Shown: piece by piece, positions 52,157 through 61,159 of the stretch
Numbering within the stretch: the first letter of the stretch is position 1
Layout: every line of letters begins with the position of its first letter
Source: Planctomycetota bacterium
GTDB taxonomy: Bacteria; Planctomycetota; UBA1135; JACQFD01
Direction: 5' to 3'
Assembly (NCBI GenBank): GCA_016200225.1
Contig: JACQFD010000004.1
Coordinates: forward strand, 186,001 to 250,000
Length of the DNA stretch: 64,000 bases
Made by a program: the position numbers and the translations under genes
Notes under the pieces: model-generated
The model's database searches: none
Told to the model about the DNA's origin: nothing
The model's input: only the letters and a program-made list of their open reading frames with translations

Positions 52157-53667
52157 TCCGTCAATTGCTTCCGGTCATCTGTTTATTATTTAATATCGCC
52201 GGCGCCGCGCCGCAAAGCGTCTCCGCGCCCGCGACGCGCTGGGTGCGCGGCTCGAGACTTCGCGTCGTCGACAAGTCCACGCGGGAGGATCTGTCGCATT
52301 TGCAAATGGTAACATTCGACGATCCCACGCATCGCGGCGACGGGCATCCGGGATTGCTCGATGGATTTGTTAAGTTCGATGGCGGCGAAGATTCGCCCGT
52401 TCGCTCGCTGCCGATGCGCGGCGAAGTGCCGCGGCTGTGGATTCGCGCCCCCGGCTACGCGTGGACGCGCACGACGCCGTTCGATGGCAAACCCGCGCAT
52501 CTCATTTATCCGCTCGAGCCCGAGTGCAAATGGAATGTTACACTTCGCAACGCGCCGCCCGAGCACGCGTATCTTCGTTTGTATTATGCTTATAAAAACG
52601 CCGCGCCGAAACCCGCGCGCGCCGGCGAGGATCCGAATTGGTATTTAAACATTCCGTGCAACGGGCGCCGCTCGTACATGCTCGACGGCCTTCGTCCGGG
52701 AAATGCAATATTACAAATCGAACGCGAGACGAAGGACGATCTCCCTCTCGTCCTCGCGCGCGCCGAGGCCGCATTGCTGCCGGGCAAGCCGGCGGGCGGT
52801 CCGCTGACCGTCACGGACCCGCCCGCGCCCGCGGCGGAGCTTCCATTGCATATCACCGTCGTCGACAACTCCCCCGCCACGGGGTCGTCCGCGTTCAATC
52901 TCCGGATTCATAATATTCGCCGCGGTCATCCGGGCGATCGAAATATTGATATTACAATAGGCGACGGCGAGATGGTTCGCGACGGCGGAACTCCCTGCAA
53001 ATACCGTTGTACGACCTCTCCGTTGCCGCCCGGCGAATATATGATTTCCGACGTGAACGTCAATATTCACGAACGCCTTAGGATCGAGCCCGGCGAGCGG
53101 AGGGAATGGACGCTCCAACTGCGCGAGCGCGGCCGGACGGATTTGTTAGTTCTCGACGCGTCGACCCAGCAGCCGATATCCGATATCGTCGTGTCGGAAA
53201 TCATGCAACCAAAAATGGACGCGGGCGCGGGAGAATTGTTACGAACACTGAACGGCTCGCGCTACGGAAGACATGTACTGGAAGGCGCGCAGGGAAATCA
53301 TGAACTCTTTTTCGAGAGCCGCGCGCTCGCCATTTCGCGCCGAATGACGGTCGCCATCGAATCGTCAAATACAACGAGTACGATTTTATTGCGTCGATTG
53401 GGCAAATGTAATTTAACTTTCACCGACGCCGGGCGCATTTCCTCCGACGCCGCCAAACGCGCCAATTTCTGGATCGAAGGCCCCTCCGGCGTCAACGATT
53501 CAAATATTCACGAAGCGGCCGTAGGATTCGACATCCTCCCTTGGGAATCCGGCAAATGTATCATTCATTTTGAGGAAATTCCCGGTTACAAAACTCCCGA
53601 TGATTTGGAATGTTACATCGCAAAAGACGACATCGAAGTCGGCGTTCCGATCGAGCGGGAAAAATAA
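52153..53667 (+). CDS. Secreted beta-rich protein of unknown function (array B, 2)
   Basis: Overlaps the previous stop by 4 bp (ATGA), so coupled. A 504-residue protein with signal peptide MIRQLLPVICLLFNIAGAAP. It shares TRWVRGSRLRVVDKSTREDL, PRLWIRAPGYAWTRTTPFDG, KPAHLIYPLEPECKWNVTLR and ERETKDDLPLV with its neighbour, a recent duplication. The end has IIHFEEIPGYKTPDDLECYI, the same C-terminal element as all four members. No membrane anchor after the signal peptide. Confidence 0.74.
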   Translation: MIRQLLPVICLLFNIAGAAPQSVSAPATRWVRGSRLRVVDKSTREDLSHLQMVTFDDPTHRGDGHPGLLDGFVKFDGGEDSPVRSLPMRGEVPRLWIRAPGYAWTRTTPFDGKPAHLIYPLEPECKWNVTLRNAPPEHAYLRLYYAYKNAAPKPARAGEDPNWYLNIPCNGRRSYMLDGLRPGNAILQIERETKDDLPLVLARAEAALLPGKPAGGPLTVTDPPAPAAELPLHITVVDNSPATGSSAFNLRIHNIRRGHPGDRNIDITIGDGEMVRDGGTPCKYRCTTSPLPPGEYMISDVNVNIHERLRIEPGERREWTLQLRERGRTDLLVLDASTQQPISDIVVSEIMQPKMDAGAGELLRTLNGSRYGRHVLEGAQGNHELFFESRALAISRRMTVAIESSNTTSTILLRRLGKCNLTFTDAGRISSDAAKRANFWIEGPSGVNDSNIHEAAVGFDILPWESGKCIIHFEEIPGYKTPDDLECYIAKDDIEVGVPIEREK

Positions 53668-53733
53668 TCGGAATTCCGTCAACTTTCGACGCGGGCGGCG
53701 CGTTGGGCTTTCACCCTCGTAAATGCGGACTCA

Positions 53734-55575
53734 ATGCGCTGGAAAATACCCAAACTCAAGAATCTCGTTCGCTCACCTCTGCCGGCGATCCTAGCGCTCG
53801 CGGGTTGCGGATTATTAAGATCCGCGCCGGATTCCAATTTATTACATATTGACGGCCGGACCATGGTCGTGGAATCGAATAATATCATTTGCGAAGACAG
53901 CACCGGCTTTATCGATTATAGCGAAGATTCCGGCGAAATTCTTCGCGCGACGGTTGCCGACGGGCGCTGGAAAGTACAATTGCGAGCGGCGGAGAATGTT
54001 ACAGTCCATCGTGTTGTGCTCGATGGCATCGATTGCGTTGCACCGTCATCGCGGCTTCACTTGGACGGATTGAGCCGGCTCTTATTATATACGACGCGAA
54101 AGTCGAGTCTCGACCTGCGCGTCGTCGACGATTCCACCGGAGAGCCGATTTCAAAAGTTAATATTTATAAACTCCCCCAGAGTGTCGACGGCGCCGATTG
54201 GGCCCGCCAGTATACAGATTCCCTCGAACCCATCGCGCGCGACGTACCGACGCCAATCCGCCGCCTGCCGGACGCCGCGTTTGGTTATCATCATTATATG
54301 CTGATCGGCGCTCCTGGATATGTATCATCCACTTTTGGTAACAATTGGTCGAACGAAGGTCAATGGCGGCCCGAATTCGGCAAAGTCGTTCGACTGGAAC
54401 GCGCGGGGAGCGCCGAAGTTCAAATCGCGGGGGCGCAAGTCGTCGCGGACGCTCGATTGAGAATATATAAATTGAACAAGTTGAAAGAAGGAACTCCCGA
54501 CTCGACGGCCGCGCGCGACTCGCCTCCCGTGGTCGATGTACGCTGCCACGGGGTGGCTCGTTTTCACTTCTCGGGTCTCCCGCCGGGAAGGTTGCAGTTT
54601 TGTATTGAATCCGAACACGAATCGTTCGACCGCCGGTCGCTCGCGAGCCCGCTAACGATCGAGCTTGCCGCAAATGATAATAGAACAATCGAACTCGTTG
54701 CCCACGATTCGCCGGCGCCACAACCGCCGGTCGCGATCGAGGGATTCATCCGGATTCCCAAGAGTTGGAATCGTAAAGAACTCGGATTGCGCTTATCGTA
54801 TTACGCTCTCGACGTCTCCAGGTCGCAAGTTCAACAATTACAGTATTGGAATTGGGACCCGGAAGACGAAGAAATGCTACGCTTTCACGAGTCTCTGCGC
54901 CCCGGATCTTATAATTTCTGGCTGGAACCGTTCGACAGATACTTTGTGATTCAGTGCACGCCCGAAGGGCCCAACGTTTTTCGAAGCGAAATGCCCGAAC
55001 CGTGCAATGTTCATTTTCGATGCCACGATCTGGATTCGGGGGGCGCGGCACAGATCAAACAATTCGCATGGGAAACGCACACGGCGGGAGAAGTGTATCA
55101 TCCGGAGGCCGGCAGTCTCGACGACATGCGCCACAATTCGGAATTTATAGATCCGAAAAGCAAATTCGCGATACAGTTGATGCCCGGCATGAAACGCTTC
55201 TTTTTTTATAGTAACCACGACGTGGCGTCGCTGGAAATGATCCTAAAACCGGGCGACGTGGACGCGGACGTGGACTTTCATGAAAATAAATTCTCGGCGC
55301 GTCTATTTGTTACATTTGTGGTCGGCGATCGAACGTTGATCGGCGTCGAAAACGACATGGAGTGGGAAACCGGCCGCGTCGACTCCGGCCATGGATATTA
55401 TTACACAACTTGCGATCCACAATTCGCGAGCGTAGAGGGACCCGCGACCTATCGATTGACCGTCGAGCAACCGCCCGAGGGCTTCCGCATAACCGAGGAG
55501 CGAAGTATCGAAATCAAGGTCGACGCCCCCGGCGTCATCCGCGTTCCGATGCGACTCGAACGATTGCATAAATAA
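53734..55575 (+). CDS. Predicted lipoprotein, beta-rich, unknown function (array B, 3)
   Basis: A 613-residue protein. The N-terminus KNLVRSPLPAILALAGCGLL contains a good lipobox (LAGC), so it is probably lipid-anchored, unlike the first two members. It has a degenerate core motif (YMLIGAPGYVSSTFG) and SSLDLRVVDDSTGEPISKVN, a carboxypeptidase-regulatory-like start. The final element is EQPPEGFRITEERSIEIKVD. More divergent than members 1 and 2. The 66-bp gap upstream could carry a promoter. Confidence 0.7.
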   Translation: MRWKIPKLKNLVRSPLPAILALAGCGLLRSAPDSNLLHIDGRTMVVESNNIICEDSTGFIDYSEDSGEILRATVADGRWKVQLRAAENVTVHRVVLDGIDCVAPSSRLHLDGLSRLLLYTTRKSSLDLRVVDDSTGEPISKVNIYKLPQSVDGADWARQYTDSLEPIARDVPTPIRRLPDAAFGYHHYMLIGAPGYVSSTFGNNWSNEGQWRPEFGKVVRLERAGSAEVQIAGAQVVADARLRIYKLNKLKEGTPDSTAARDSPPVVDVRCHGVARFHFSGLPPGRLQFCIESEHESFDRRSLASPLTIELAANDNRTIELVAHDSPAPQPPVAIEGFIRIPKSWNRKELGLRLSYYALDVSRSQVQQLQYWNWDPEDEEMLRFHESLRPGSYNFWLEPFDRYFVIQCTPEGPNVFRSEMPEPCNVHFRCHDLDSGGAAQIKQFAWETHTAGEVYHPEAGSLDDMRHNSEFIDPKSKFAIQLMPGMKRFFFYSNHDVASLEMILKPGDVDADVDFHENKFSARLFVTFVVGDRTLIGVENDMEWETGRVDSGHGYYYTTCDPQFASVEGPATYRLTVEQPPEGFRITEERSIEIKVDAPGVIRVPMRLERLHK

Positions 55576-55649
55576 AGGACGGTCCCGCCATCGACCCGCT
55601 TGCATGAACTTCCGCGCGCGTTCTGCGTCGGTGGACACGCGTACCTCGC

Positions 55650-57395
55650 GTGAATAACCTAATATTAGTGATCCTCCAGCTGCTGGCCAGCGCGTTCTTG
55701 GTGAGCGCGTCGCGGCAGAATCCCGCGAGCGCGCCCGCGTCCCGCCAATATTCCGGCCGCGCGGTCGCGATCGACGGTTATGGCGTTCGACATCGAAATG
55801 GCAACGGATTCTATACATTGTCGAAGCGGGCGGTGGATACAGATAACGATTTTGTTGTTTTCATTCAAGACGGCGCTTGGTCGGCGGAACTACCTGAAGG
55901 AACGCCGCTCGTCGTTCACAGACTCGTCATCGACGGGCGCGAATTGGAACTTTCGCGGGAAGTTTATAATTCCAAACCGGGAGCGCACCCGACGATTTCT
56001 GGAGAATATGATACGGATATTATTGCGAGAGTCGTCGGAGCGGACTTTGGTTTCGATTTATATGATCTGGAGTTTGCATGGACGAATCCAAATATTCGCG
56101 ACAATGGTCAATCGCATAATTTAGGCGGAAGAGTCGCATCGGCACATTCTCCAATTCTTGGGGGCGATCGTCGTCTGGCGCCTTGGGTTCGCTCACCTGG
56201 ATACGCGTGGCATGAAATAGGCGTTCCGGGCCGCCACGGTTGGCGCAATCGCTTTGTGGAGGTCGTCCAATTACAGCCGGAGGCCAGAGTTCATATTATC
56301 TTTGCAAAGTCCACGCCCCCGGATGCGATATTACATGTAAGTCTGATCGACGGCACGAGTATCGAAGGAAGTTATCGCGCGCCATTCCAACTGCCGATTC
56401 CACATACTACCGAAATCACGCTTGGCGCCCTGCAACCGGGAAAATACGAAATAACAATAACGAGCGCGTCGGGCACGGTCGCGAAAGAGTCCGCGACACT
56501 GGACGCGGGATGGAACCGCGCCATTACACTAAAATTAACAAGTCCTGTGCCGATCGCCACGCCCGAGTTCGCAAATGTAATCATATCGCTCCGGCTTCCG
56601 TCCGCATGGCTTGTCGAGAATCTGAGATTTGAACTGGATCGTGAGGAACTGGATTTTTCAAAATTTCTTTGCGATGCGCACGATCCTGAATTGTACTACA
56701 TTCAATCCGATCAGTTGACTGGGGGGCAACATATCTTTACCGCCGATCCGTGCGGAATTCGACACGCGTTCACCGTCGGTGGCAATTCGCCGTCGCGGAT
56801 CGAAGTCGCCGCGCAGCCCCCGATTCCCAAGGCTGACATTACAATTAACTTTGTCGACGTTTCGACCGGAAAGTCTATGGATGGTTTGCACGTCGGCTGG
56901 CGATCGATTTCCGCGGGTGAATTGCGCGACATGCTGTTCGGCCCATTGGACTTGCGATCGAGTCATCACTACATCGGCCTCGGTATTGAAATCACTCCGG
57001 GTAATTATAAATCAACAATTCCGGCCGGCCTCACCGCCGTTGTCGCAAACGAAAACCTCTCTCCACAAATATCCTATTTCTTCGCGCCTCCGGGCAAGTC
57101 CAATCGGACGCTTCAGGTTTGGCGCCGGAAATCATTATTATTACATTTTCGCGACGAAAGTGGAAATGTAACTTTTGACGCGTCGCCGGAATGGTATTAC
57201 TCGATCGAACCGTCCGACCGCGCACCGGGCGATTCCATTCGCGAACGCGCCGAGGGTATGCTCGTCGAACCCCCCGCCCCCGGAACCTATACAATAACCT
57301 TTCATCACATTCCGGGGCACGTCGCGCCGGCGCCGATCGAGTTCACGATTTCAAATGAGAACCTCGAACGCGAAGTCTTCGTGAAAAGGCGATAA
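55650..57395 (+). CDS. Secreted beta-rich protein of unknown function (array B, 4)
   Basis: A 581-residue protein from a GTG at 55650 with a signal peptide (NNLILVILQLLASAFLVSAS). It carries APWVRSPGYAWHEIGVPGRH, the core motif, and ends YTITFHHIPGHVAPAPIEF then a short basic tail (EREVFVKRR). Its N-terminal ~120 residues align with those of member 3 (both with a VHRLVIDG/VHRVVLDG strand). No enzymatic motif. It is followed after 32 bp by serA, which is unrelated. Confidence 0.7.
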   Translation: MNNLILVILQLLASAFLVSASRQNPASAPASRQYSGRAVAIDGYGVRHRNGNGFYTLSKRAVDTDNDFVVFIQDGAWSAELPEGTPLVVHRLVIDGRELELSREVYNSKPGAHPTISGEYDTDIIARVVGADFGFDLYDLEFAWTNPNIRDNGQSHNLGGRVASAHSPILGGDRRLAPWVRSPGYAWHEIGVPGRHGWRNRFVEVVQLQPEARVHIIFAKSTPPDAILHVSLIDGTSIEGSYRAPFQLPIPHTTEITLGALQPGKYEITITSASGTVAKESATLDAGWNRAITLKLTSPVPIATPEFANVIISLRLPSAWLVENLRFELDREELDFSKFLCDAHDPELYYIQSDQLTGGQHIFTADPCGIRHAFTVGGNSPSRIEVAAQPPIPKADITINFVDVSTGKSMDGLHVGWRSISAGELRDMLFGPLDLRSSHHYIGLGIEITPGNYKSTIPAGLTAVVANENLSPQISYFFAPPGKSNRTLQVWRRKSLLLHFRDESGNVTFDASPEWYYSIEPSDRAPGDSIRERAEGMLVEPPAPGTYTITFHHIPGHVAPAPIEFTISNENLEREVFVKRR

Positions 57396-57427
57396 ACGGA
57401 ACGGCCGTTTTGCTATCATCGGCCGAG

Positions 57428-59062
57428 ATGTTCAAAGTTCTCGTCGCCGATTCGATCGAGTCGCAGGGCGTTGACGCGCTCAAGGCGGCGGGCCTCGTCG
57501 TCGATGTGCGCGCGGGCTTGGACGAGGAGCCGCTTTGCGAGGCGATCGCCGACGTCGACGCGGTGCTCGTGCGCAGTCGCACCCGCGTGACGGCGCGCGC
57601 GCTCGAGGCCGCGCGCCGCCTGCGCCTCATCACGCGCGCCGGCATCGGCGTCGACAACGTCGACGTCGCCGCCGCGTCGCGCCGCGGCGTTATTGTTACA
57701 AACGTTCCCGACGCGACGACCACGACGACCGCCGAACTCGCGATCGCATTGTTATGTTCGCTCGCGCGGCACGTGCCGCAGGCCGATCGTAATATTCGCG
57801 CCGGAAAATACGAACGTAACAAATTCCTCGGCACCGAAATTTGCGGCAAAACGCTCGGCGTCGTCGGCCTCGGCCGCATCGGCCGCATCGTCGCCGACCG
57901 CGCGCTCGGCCTCAAAATGCGCGTGATCGCGTTCGATCCTTACTTATCGCCCGACGCGCCGCCGCTGCACGGCGTCGCGATCGTCGATTTCGACGCGCTG
58001 CTCGCGAATTCTGATTTTATAAGTATTCATTCGCCGCTCACGGACGCGACGAGGAATATATTTAACGACAACGGGTTCGCGAAATGTAAACGCGGGCTTC
58101 GCATCGTCAATGCCGCGCGCGGCGGTATTATAAACGAAAACGCGCTCGCCGCCGCCGTGCGTTCGGGGCAAGTCGCGGGCGCGGCGCTCGATGTTACTGA
58201 AATCGAGCCGGTGCCGAAGGATTCGCCGCTCCGCGAACTCGACGGAATTATATTAACTCCGCATCTCGGCGCGTCGACCGAGGAGGCGCAGCGGCGCGTC
58301 GCGATCGAAGCCGCCGCTCAAATTGTAGATTTCGCGAAAACCGGCCGCGCGCGTTCATCGGTAAATTTAAGCATTCTGCCCGACGAACTCCGCGACGAAC
58401 TCGCGCCGTTTATAACACTGGCCGACCGCCTCGGCGCGTTCGCGGCGGCCGTCGTCGCGGCCGGCGAGAAACCGTCGCGGATCAAAAGAATTAGTTTACT
58501 ATTCCACGGCGAACGCTTCGAACGCGGCGGCGGCGACCGCGTCGCGGCGGCGCTCCGCGCGGAGGCGCTCGCGGCCTGTCTGCGTCCCGGTCTCGCCGAC
58601 GTCACGCCGGTGTCGGCTCCCTACCTCGCGCGCGAACGCGGAATTGAAATATTAGAATCGCGCGAGCCGCGCGACCGCGATTATCAAAATCGCATCGATC
58701 TCGAACTCGCGGCCGATTCGGGCGCGACGATCCGCGTCGCGGGAACGTGCTTCGGGCGGCGCCCCCGTATGGTGGAGATCGACGGCGTTTCGATCGACGC
58801 GAATCTCGAGGGCGATTTATTAGTAACGCGGCACCACGACCGCCCCGGCATGGTCGGCGCGATCGGTAGTATTCTCGGCGCGCGCGGCGTGAACCTCGAC
58901 CGCGTCGATCTCGGGTCGGTGCCGAATGCACAAATCGCCATCGGCGTTTTCGGCATCGGCGGGGAACTTCCCGACGACGCCGTCGCGTCCGTGCGCGCGC
59001 AGGACGGCATGGTCGCCGCGTGCCGCGTGCGTTTACCACAATTAGACGCGTCGATAAAATAA
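57428..59062 (+). CDS. serA: D-3-phosphoglycerate dehydrogenase
   Basis: First step of serine synthesis, oxidising 3-phosphoglycerate. Start at the ATG in 57428 (MFKVLVADSIESQGVDALKA). Substrate/catalytic domain first, NAD-binding core LGVVGLGRIGRIVADRALGL, then RIVNAARGGIINENALAAAV and the catalytic His region LTPHLGASTEEAQRR. A middle regulatory domain and a C-terminal ACT domain (VTRHHDRPGMVGAIGSILGA) make this the long, serine-regulatable form (544 residues, like Mycobacterium SerA). It leads the serA-serB-aminotransferase unit. Confidence 0.96.
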   Translation: MFKVLVADSIESQGVDALKAAGLVVDVRAGLDEEPLCEAIADVDAVLVRSRTRVTARALEAARRLRLITRAGIGVDNVDVAAASRRGVIVTNVPDATTTTTAELAIALLCSLARHVPQADRNIRAGKYERNKFLGTEICGKTLGVVGLGRIGRIVADRALGLKMRVIAFDPYLSPDAPPLHGVAIVDFDALLANSDFISIHSPLTDATRNIFNDNGFAKCKRGLRIVNAARGGIINENALAAAVRSGQVAGAALDVTEIEPVPKDSPLRELDGIILTPHLGASTEEAQRRVAIEAAAQIVDFAKTGRARSSVNLSILPDELRDELAPFITLADRLGAFAAAVVAAGEKPSRIKRISLLFHGERFERGGGDRVAAALRAEALAACLRPGLADVTPVSAPYLARERGIEILESREPRDRDYQNRIDLELAADSGATIRVAGTCFGRRPRMVEIDGVSIDANLEGDLLVTRHHDRPGMVGAIGSILGARGVNLDRVDLGSVPNAQIAIGVFGIGGELPDDAVASVRAQDGMVAACRVRLPQLDASIK

Positions 59063-59077
59063 ACGATAAATTAACGA

Positions 59078-59722
59078 ATGGCAAAGACTACCAAAAGATT
59101 CGAGCGCGTCGCGTTCGACGTCGATTCGACGCTTTCGAGCATCGAGGGAATCGATGAATTGGCAAAATTGCGGCGCGTCCACGTCGAAAAATGGACCGAA
59201 AAGGCGATGCGCGGCGAAATCGCCCTCGAGAGAATTTATGAAGCGCGCCTCGACCGCGTCCGTCCGAATATTCGTATGATCGCGATGACGGCCGCGCTCT
59301 ACGTCGAGCACCGCGTCGCCGGTTCGGCGCGTTTGATCGCCGAATTGCACAAATCCGGCGTCGAGGTTTTATTAATATCGGGCGCGCTCCGGCCCGCGAT
59401 CCTGCCGCTCGCGCACTCGTATGAAATCCCCGGCCACCGCGTGTACGCTGTCGACGTTTATTTCGATACGCGCGGGCAATACGCCGGATTTGATACGTTC
59501 TCGCCGCTCGCGCGCGCGAGCGGAAAGCGCGAATTATTGTCGGCGCTCCAACGCGACGGCAAAACGACGGCGTTCATCGGCGATGGAGCGACGGACCTCG
59601 CCGCCGCGAACGTCGTCGATCGTTTTATTGCATTCACCGGCGTCGCGCAACGGCCGCAGGTCGTCGCCGCGGCGCGCTATGTGGCGTCGTCGTTTTCGCA
59701 GTTGCGACAATTGCTCGCATGA
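59078..59722 (+). CDS. serB: Phosphoserine phosphatase (HAD family)
   Basis: A 214-residue HAD hydrolase. Motif I is AFDVDSTLSSIEGID with D14 as nucleophile and D16 as acid/base; motif II Ser is in LLISGALRP (S101); Lys is K150 (ASGKRELL); motif IV is FIGDGATDLAAAN (D169, D173). The DVDST-x5-GID start and the 15-bp distance from serA identify it as phosphoserine phosphatase, the last step of serine synthesis. A different small-phosphate specificity cannot be excluded from the sequence alone. Confidence 0.9.
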   Translation: MAKTTKRFERVAFDVDSTLSSIEGIDELAKLRRVHVEKWTEKAMRGEIALERIYEARLDRVRPNIRMIAMTAALYVEHRVAGSARLIAELHKSGVEVLLISGALRPAILPLAHSYEIPGHRVYAVDVYFDTRGQYAGFDTFSPLARASGKRELLSALQRDGKTTAFIGDGATDLAAANVVDRFIAFTGVAQRPQVVAAARYVASSFSQLRQLLA

Positions 59723-59785
59723 ACGCCGCCGCCCGCCGCAAATTTCACATTCCTAATAATTAATTTAAACTAAACCAACAGTACG

Positions 59786-60868
59786 ATGCCCGAACCCCGC
59801 CTTTGGATTCCCGGACCCACCCACGTTCGCGCGGAGATTCTCGCCGCCTGCGCGCGACCGATGATCGGCCACCGCGGAACGAAAATGAAGGAATTGATCA
59901 GTAGTATCGACGGCCGTTTGAAAATGTTATTTGGCACCGAGCAGCACGTACTCGTGCTCACGGCGTCGGGCAGCGCGGCGTGGGAGGCGGCGATCCGGTG
60001 CGGCGTTCTCGAACGCTGGTGCGTCGCGACGAACGGCGCGTTCAGCGAGCGCTGGGCGCACACGGGACACGACTGCGGAAAACAAACAATTCGCGTCGAG
60101 CACGAATGGGGCGACGGACTGCATCCGAAGGCGCTCGCGGATTTCATTCATGTTAATAAATCCGTGGAGGGGCTCGCATTTGTACAAAACGAGACGTCGA
60201 CGGGCGCGTTTTCCGACGTGGGTTCGATCGCGCACGCGGTAAAAAAAGCCGCGCCCGAATCATTAATATTCGTCGACTGCGTTTCGTCGCTCGGCGGCGC
60301 GCCGTTCGAATTTGATAATTGGGGCGTCGACATCGCCGTCGCGAGTTCGCAAAAATGTCTCGCGCTGCCACCCGGACTCGCGGTCGTCGCGATGTCCGAC
60401 CGTTATCTCGAGCGCGCGCGGTCGATTCCGTATCGCGGTTATTATTTAGATTTGGTCCGCGCCCATGAAGACTGGCAAAAACACCAGACGCCCGCGACGC
60501 CGGCCGTCGGTTTGTTTCACGCCTTGGACGAACAGTTAAAAGCGATCCAGCACGAAGGCCTCGTTTCGCGCCATCAACGGCATCAGGAAATGTCGGATAT
60601 CGTTAATGAATGGGCGAACTCGCGCGGATTTAACAATTTTGTGCAGGAAAAGCACCGCTCCCCCACGACCGCCTGCCGCCGCGGCGAGGGCCTCGACACG
60701 GCGACTTTCGTTAAACATCTAAAATTCCTCGGCCACGAGATTTCCGACGGCTACGGAAAGTTAAAGGGCCAGACATTTAGAATCGGCCACATGGGCGATC
60801 ATACACTTGGACAATTGAAGGCTCTGCTCGCGTGCTCGGATTCGGTGTTGAAGGAGATGGGGAGGTAA
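59786..60868 (+). CDS. Class V aminotransferase, likely phosphoserine aminotransferase
   Basis: PLP enzyme of the class V fold (alanine-glyoxylate/SerC-like group). Starts WIPGPTHVRAEILAACARPM, close to the alanine-glyoxylate aminotransferase type rather than E. coli SerC. The PLP Lys is K190 in SSQKCLALPPGLAV; the substrate region is VDCVSSLGGAPFEFDNWGVD. Its place right after serA and serB points to phosphoserine aminotransferase, completing the three-step pathway. The alternative, serine-glyoxylate aminotransferase, is possible. The length of 360 is normal. Confidence 0.88.
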   Translation: MPEPRLWIPGPTHVRAEILAACARPMIGHRGTKMKELISSIDGRLKMLFGTEQHVLVLTASGSAAWEAAIRCGVLERWCVATNGAFSERWAHTGHDCGKQTIRVEHEWGDGLHPKALADFIHVNKSVEGLAFVQNETSTGAFSDVGSIAHAVKKAAPESLIFVDCVSSLGGAPFEFDNWGVDIAVASSQKCLALPPGLAVVAMSDRYLERARSIPYRGYYLDLVRAHEDWQKHQTPATPAVGLFHALDEQLKAIQHEGLVSRHQRHQEMSDIVNEWANSRGFNNFVQEKHRSPTTACRRGEGLDTATFVKHLKFLGHEISDGYGKLKGQTFRIGHMGDHTLGQLKALLACSDSVLKEMGR

Positions 60869-60902
60869 GAGTCCTCGCGTGCGCGGCGGTATTTTTAGAC
60901 GA

Positions 60903-60944
60903 AACCCGACTTTACATTTAGACGTCTAAATGACAAGTCGGGTT
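60903..60944. other. 42-bp nearly perfect palindrome downstream of the serine genes
   Basis: Outer arms AACCCGACTT (60903-60912) and AAGTCGGGTT (60935-60944) enclose an 18-bp perfect palindrome, CATTTAGAC/GTCTAAATG (60915-60932); only two central-flank base pairs are mismatched. It starts 34 bp after the aminotransferase stop. It could be a bidirectional transcription end or a protein-binding site. There is no T-run. Confidence 0.8.
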
Positions 60945-61159
60945 GCATCTTCGATCGCCCCTTGTAGGTTGCTCGTTTCATCGGCGCATGGAACGGTTTT
61001 CGGTTGCCCGACTTTCACCACGGGCTGGTAGGCGTCAAGTCCGGGGACTTGTGGCTTTGTTATAGGCTCCGCTATCCTTGAAATCCCAACTCGCGTCGGG
61101 TCGCGCGGTGCACCCCTGCCGCGCGCACTTTCGACCAATTTCCAAAGTGAGGACATTCG

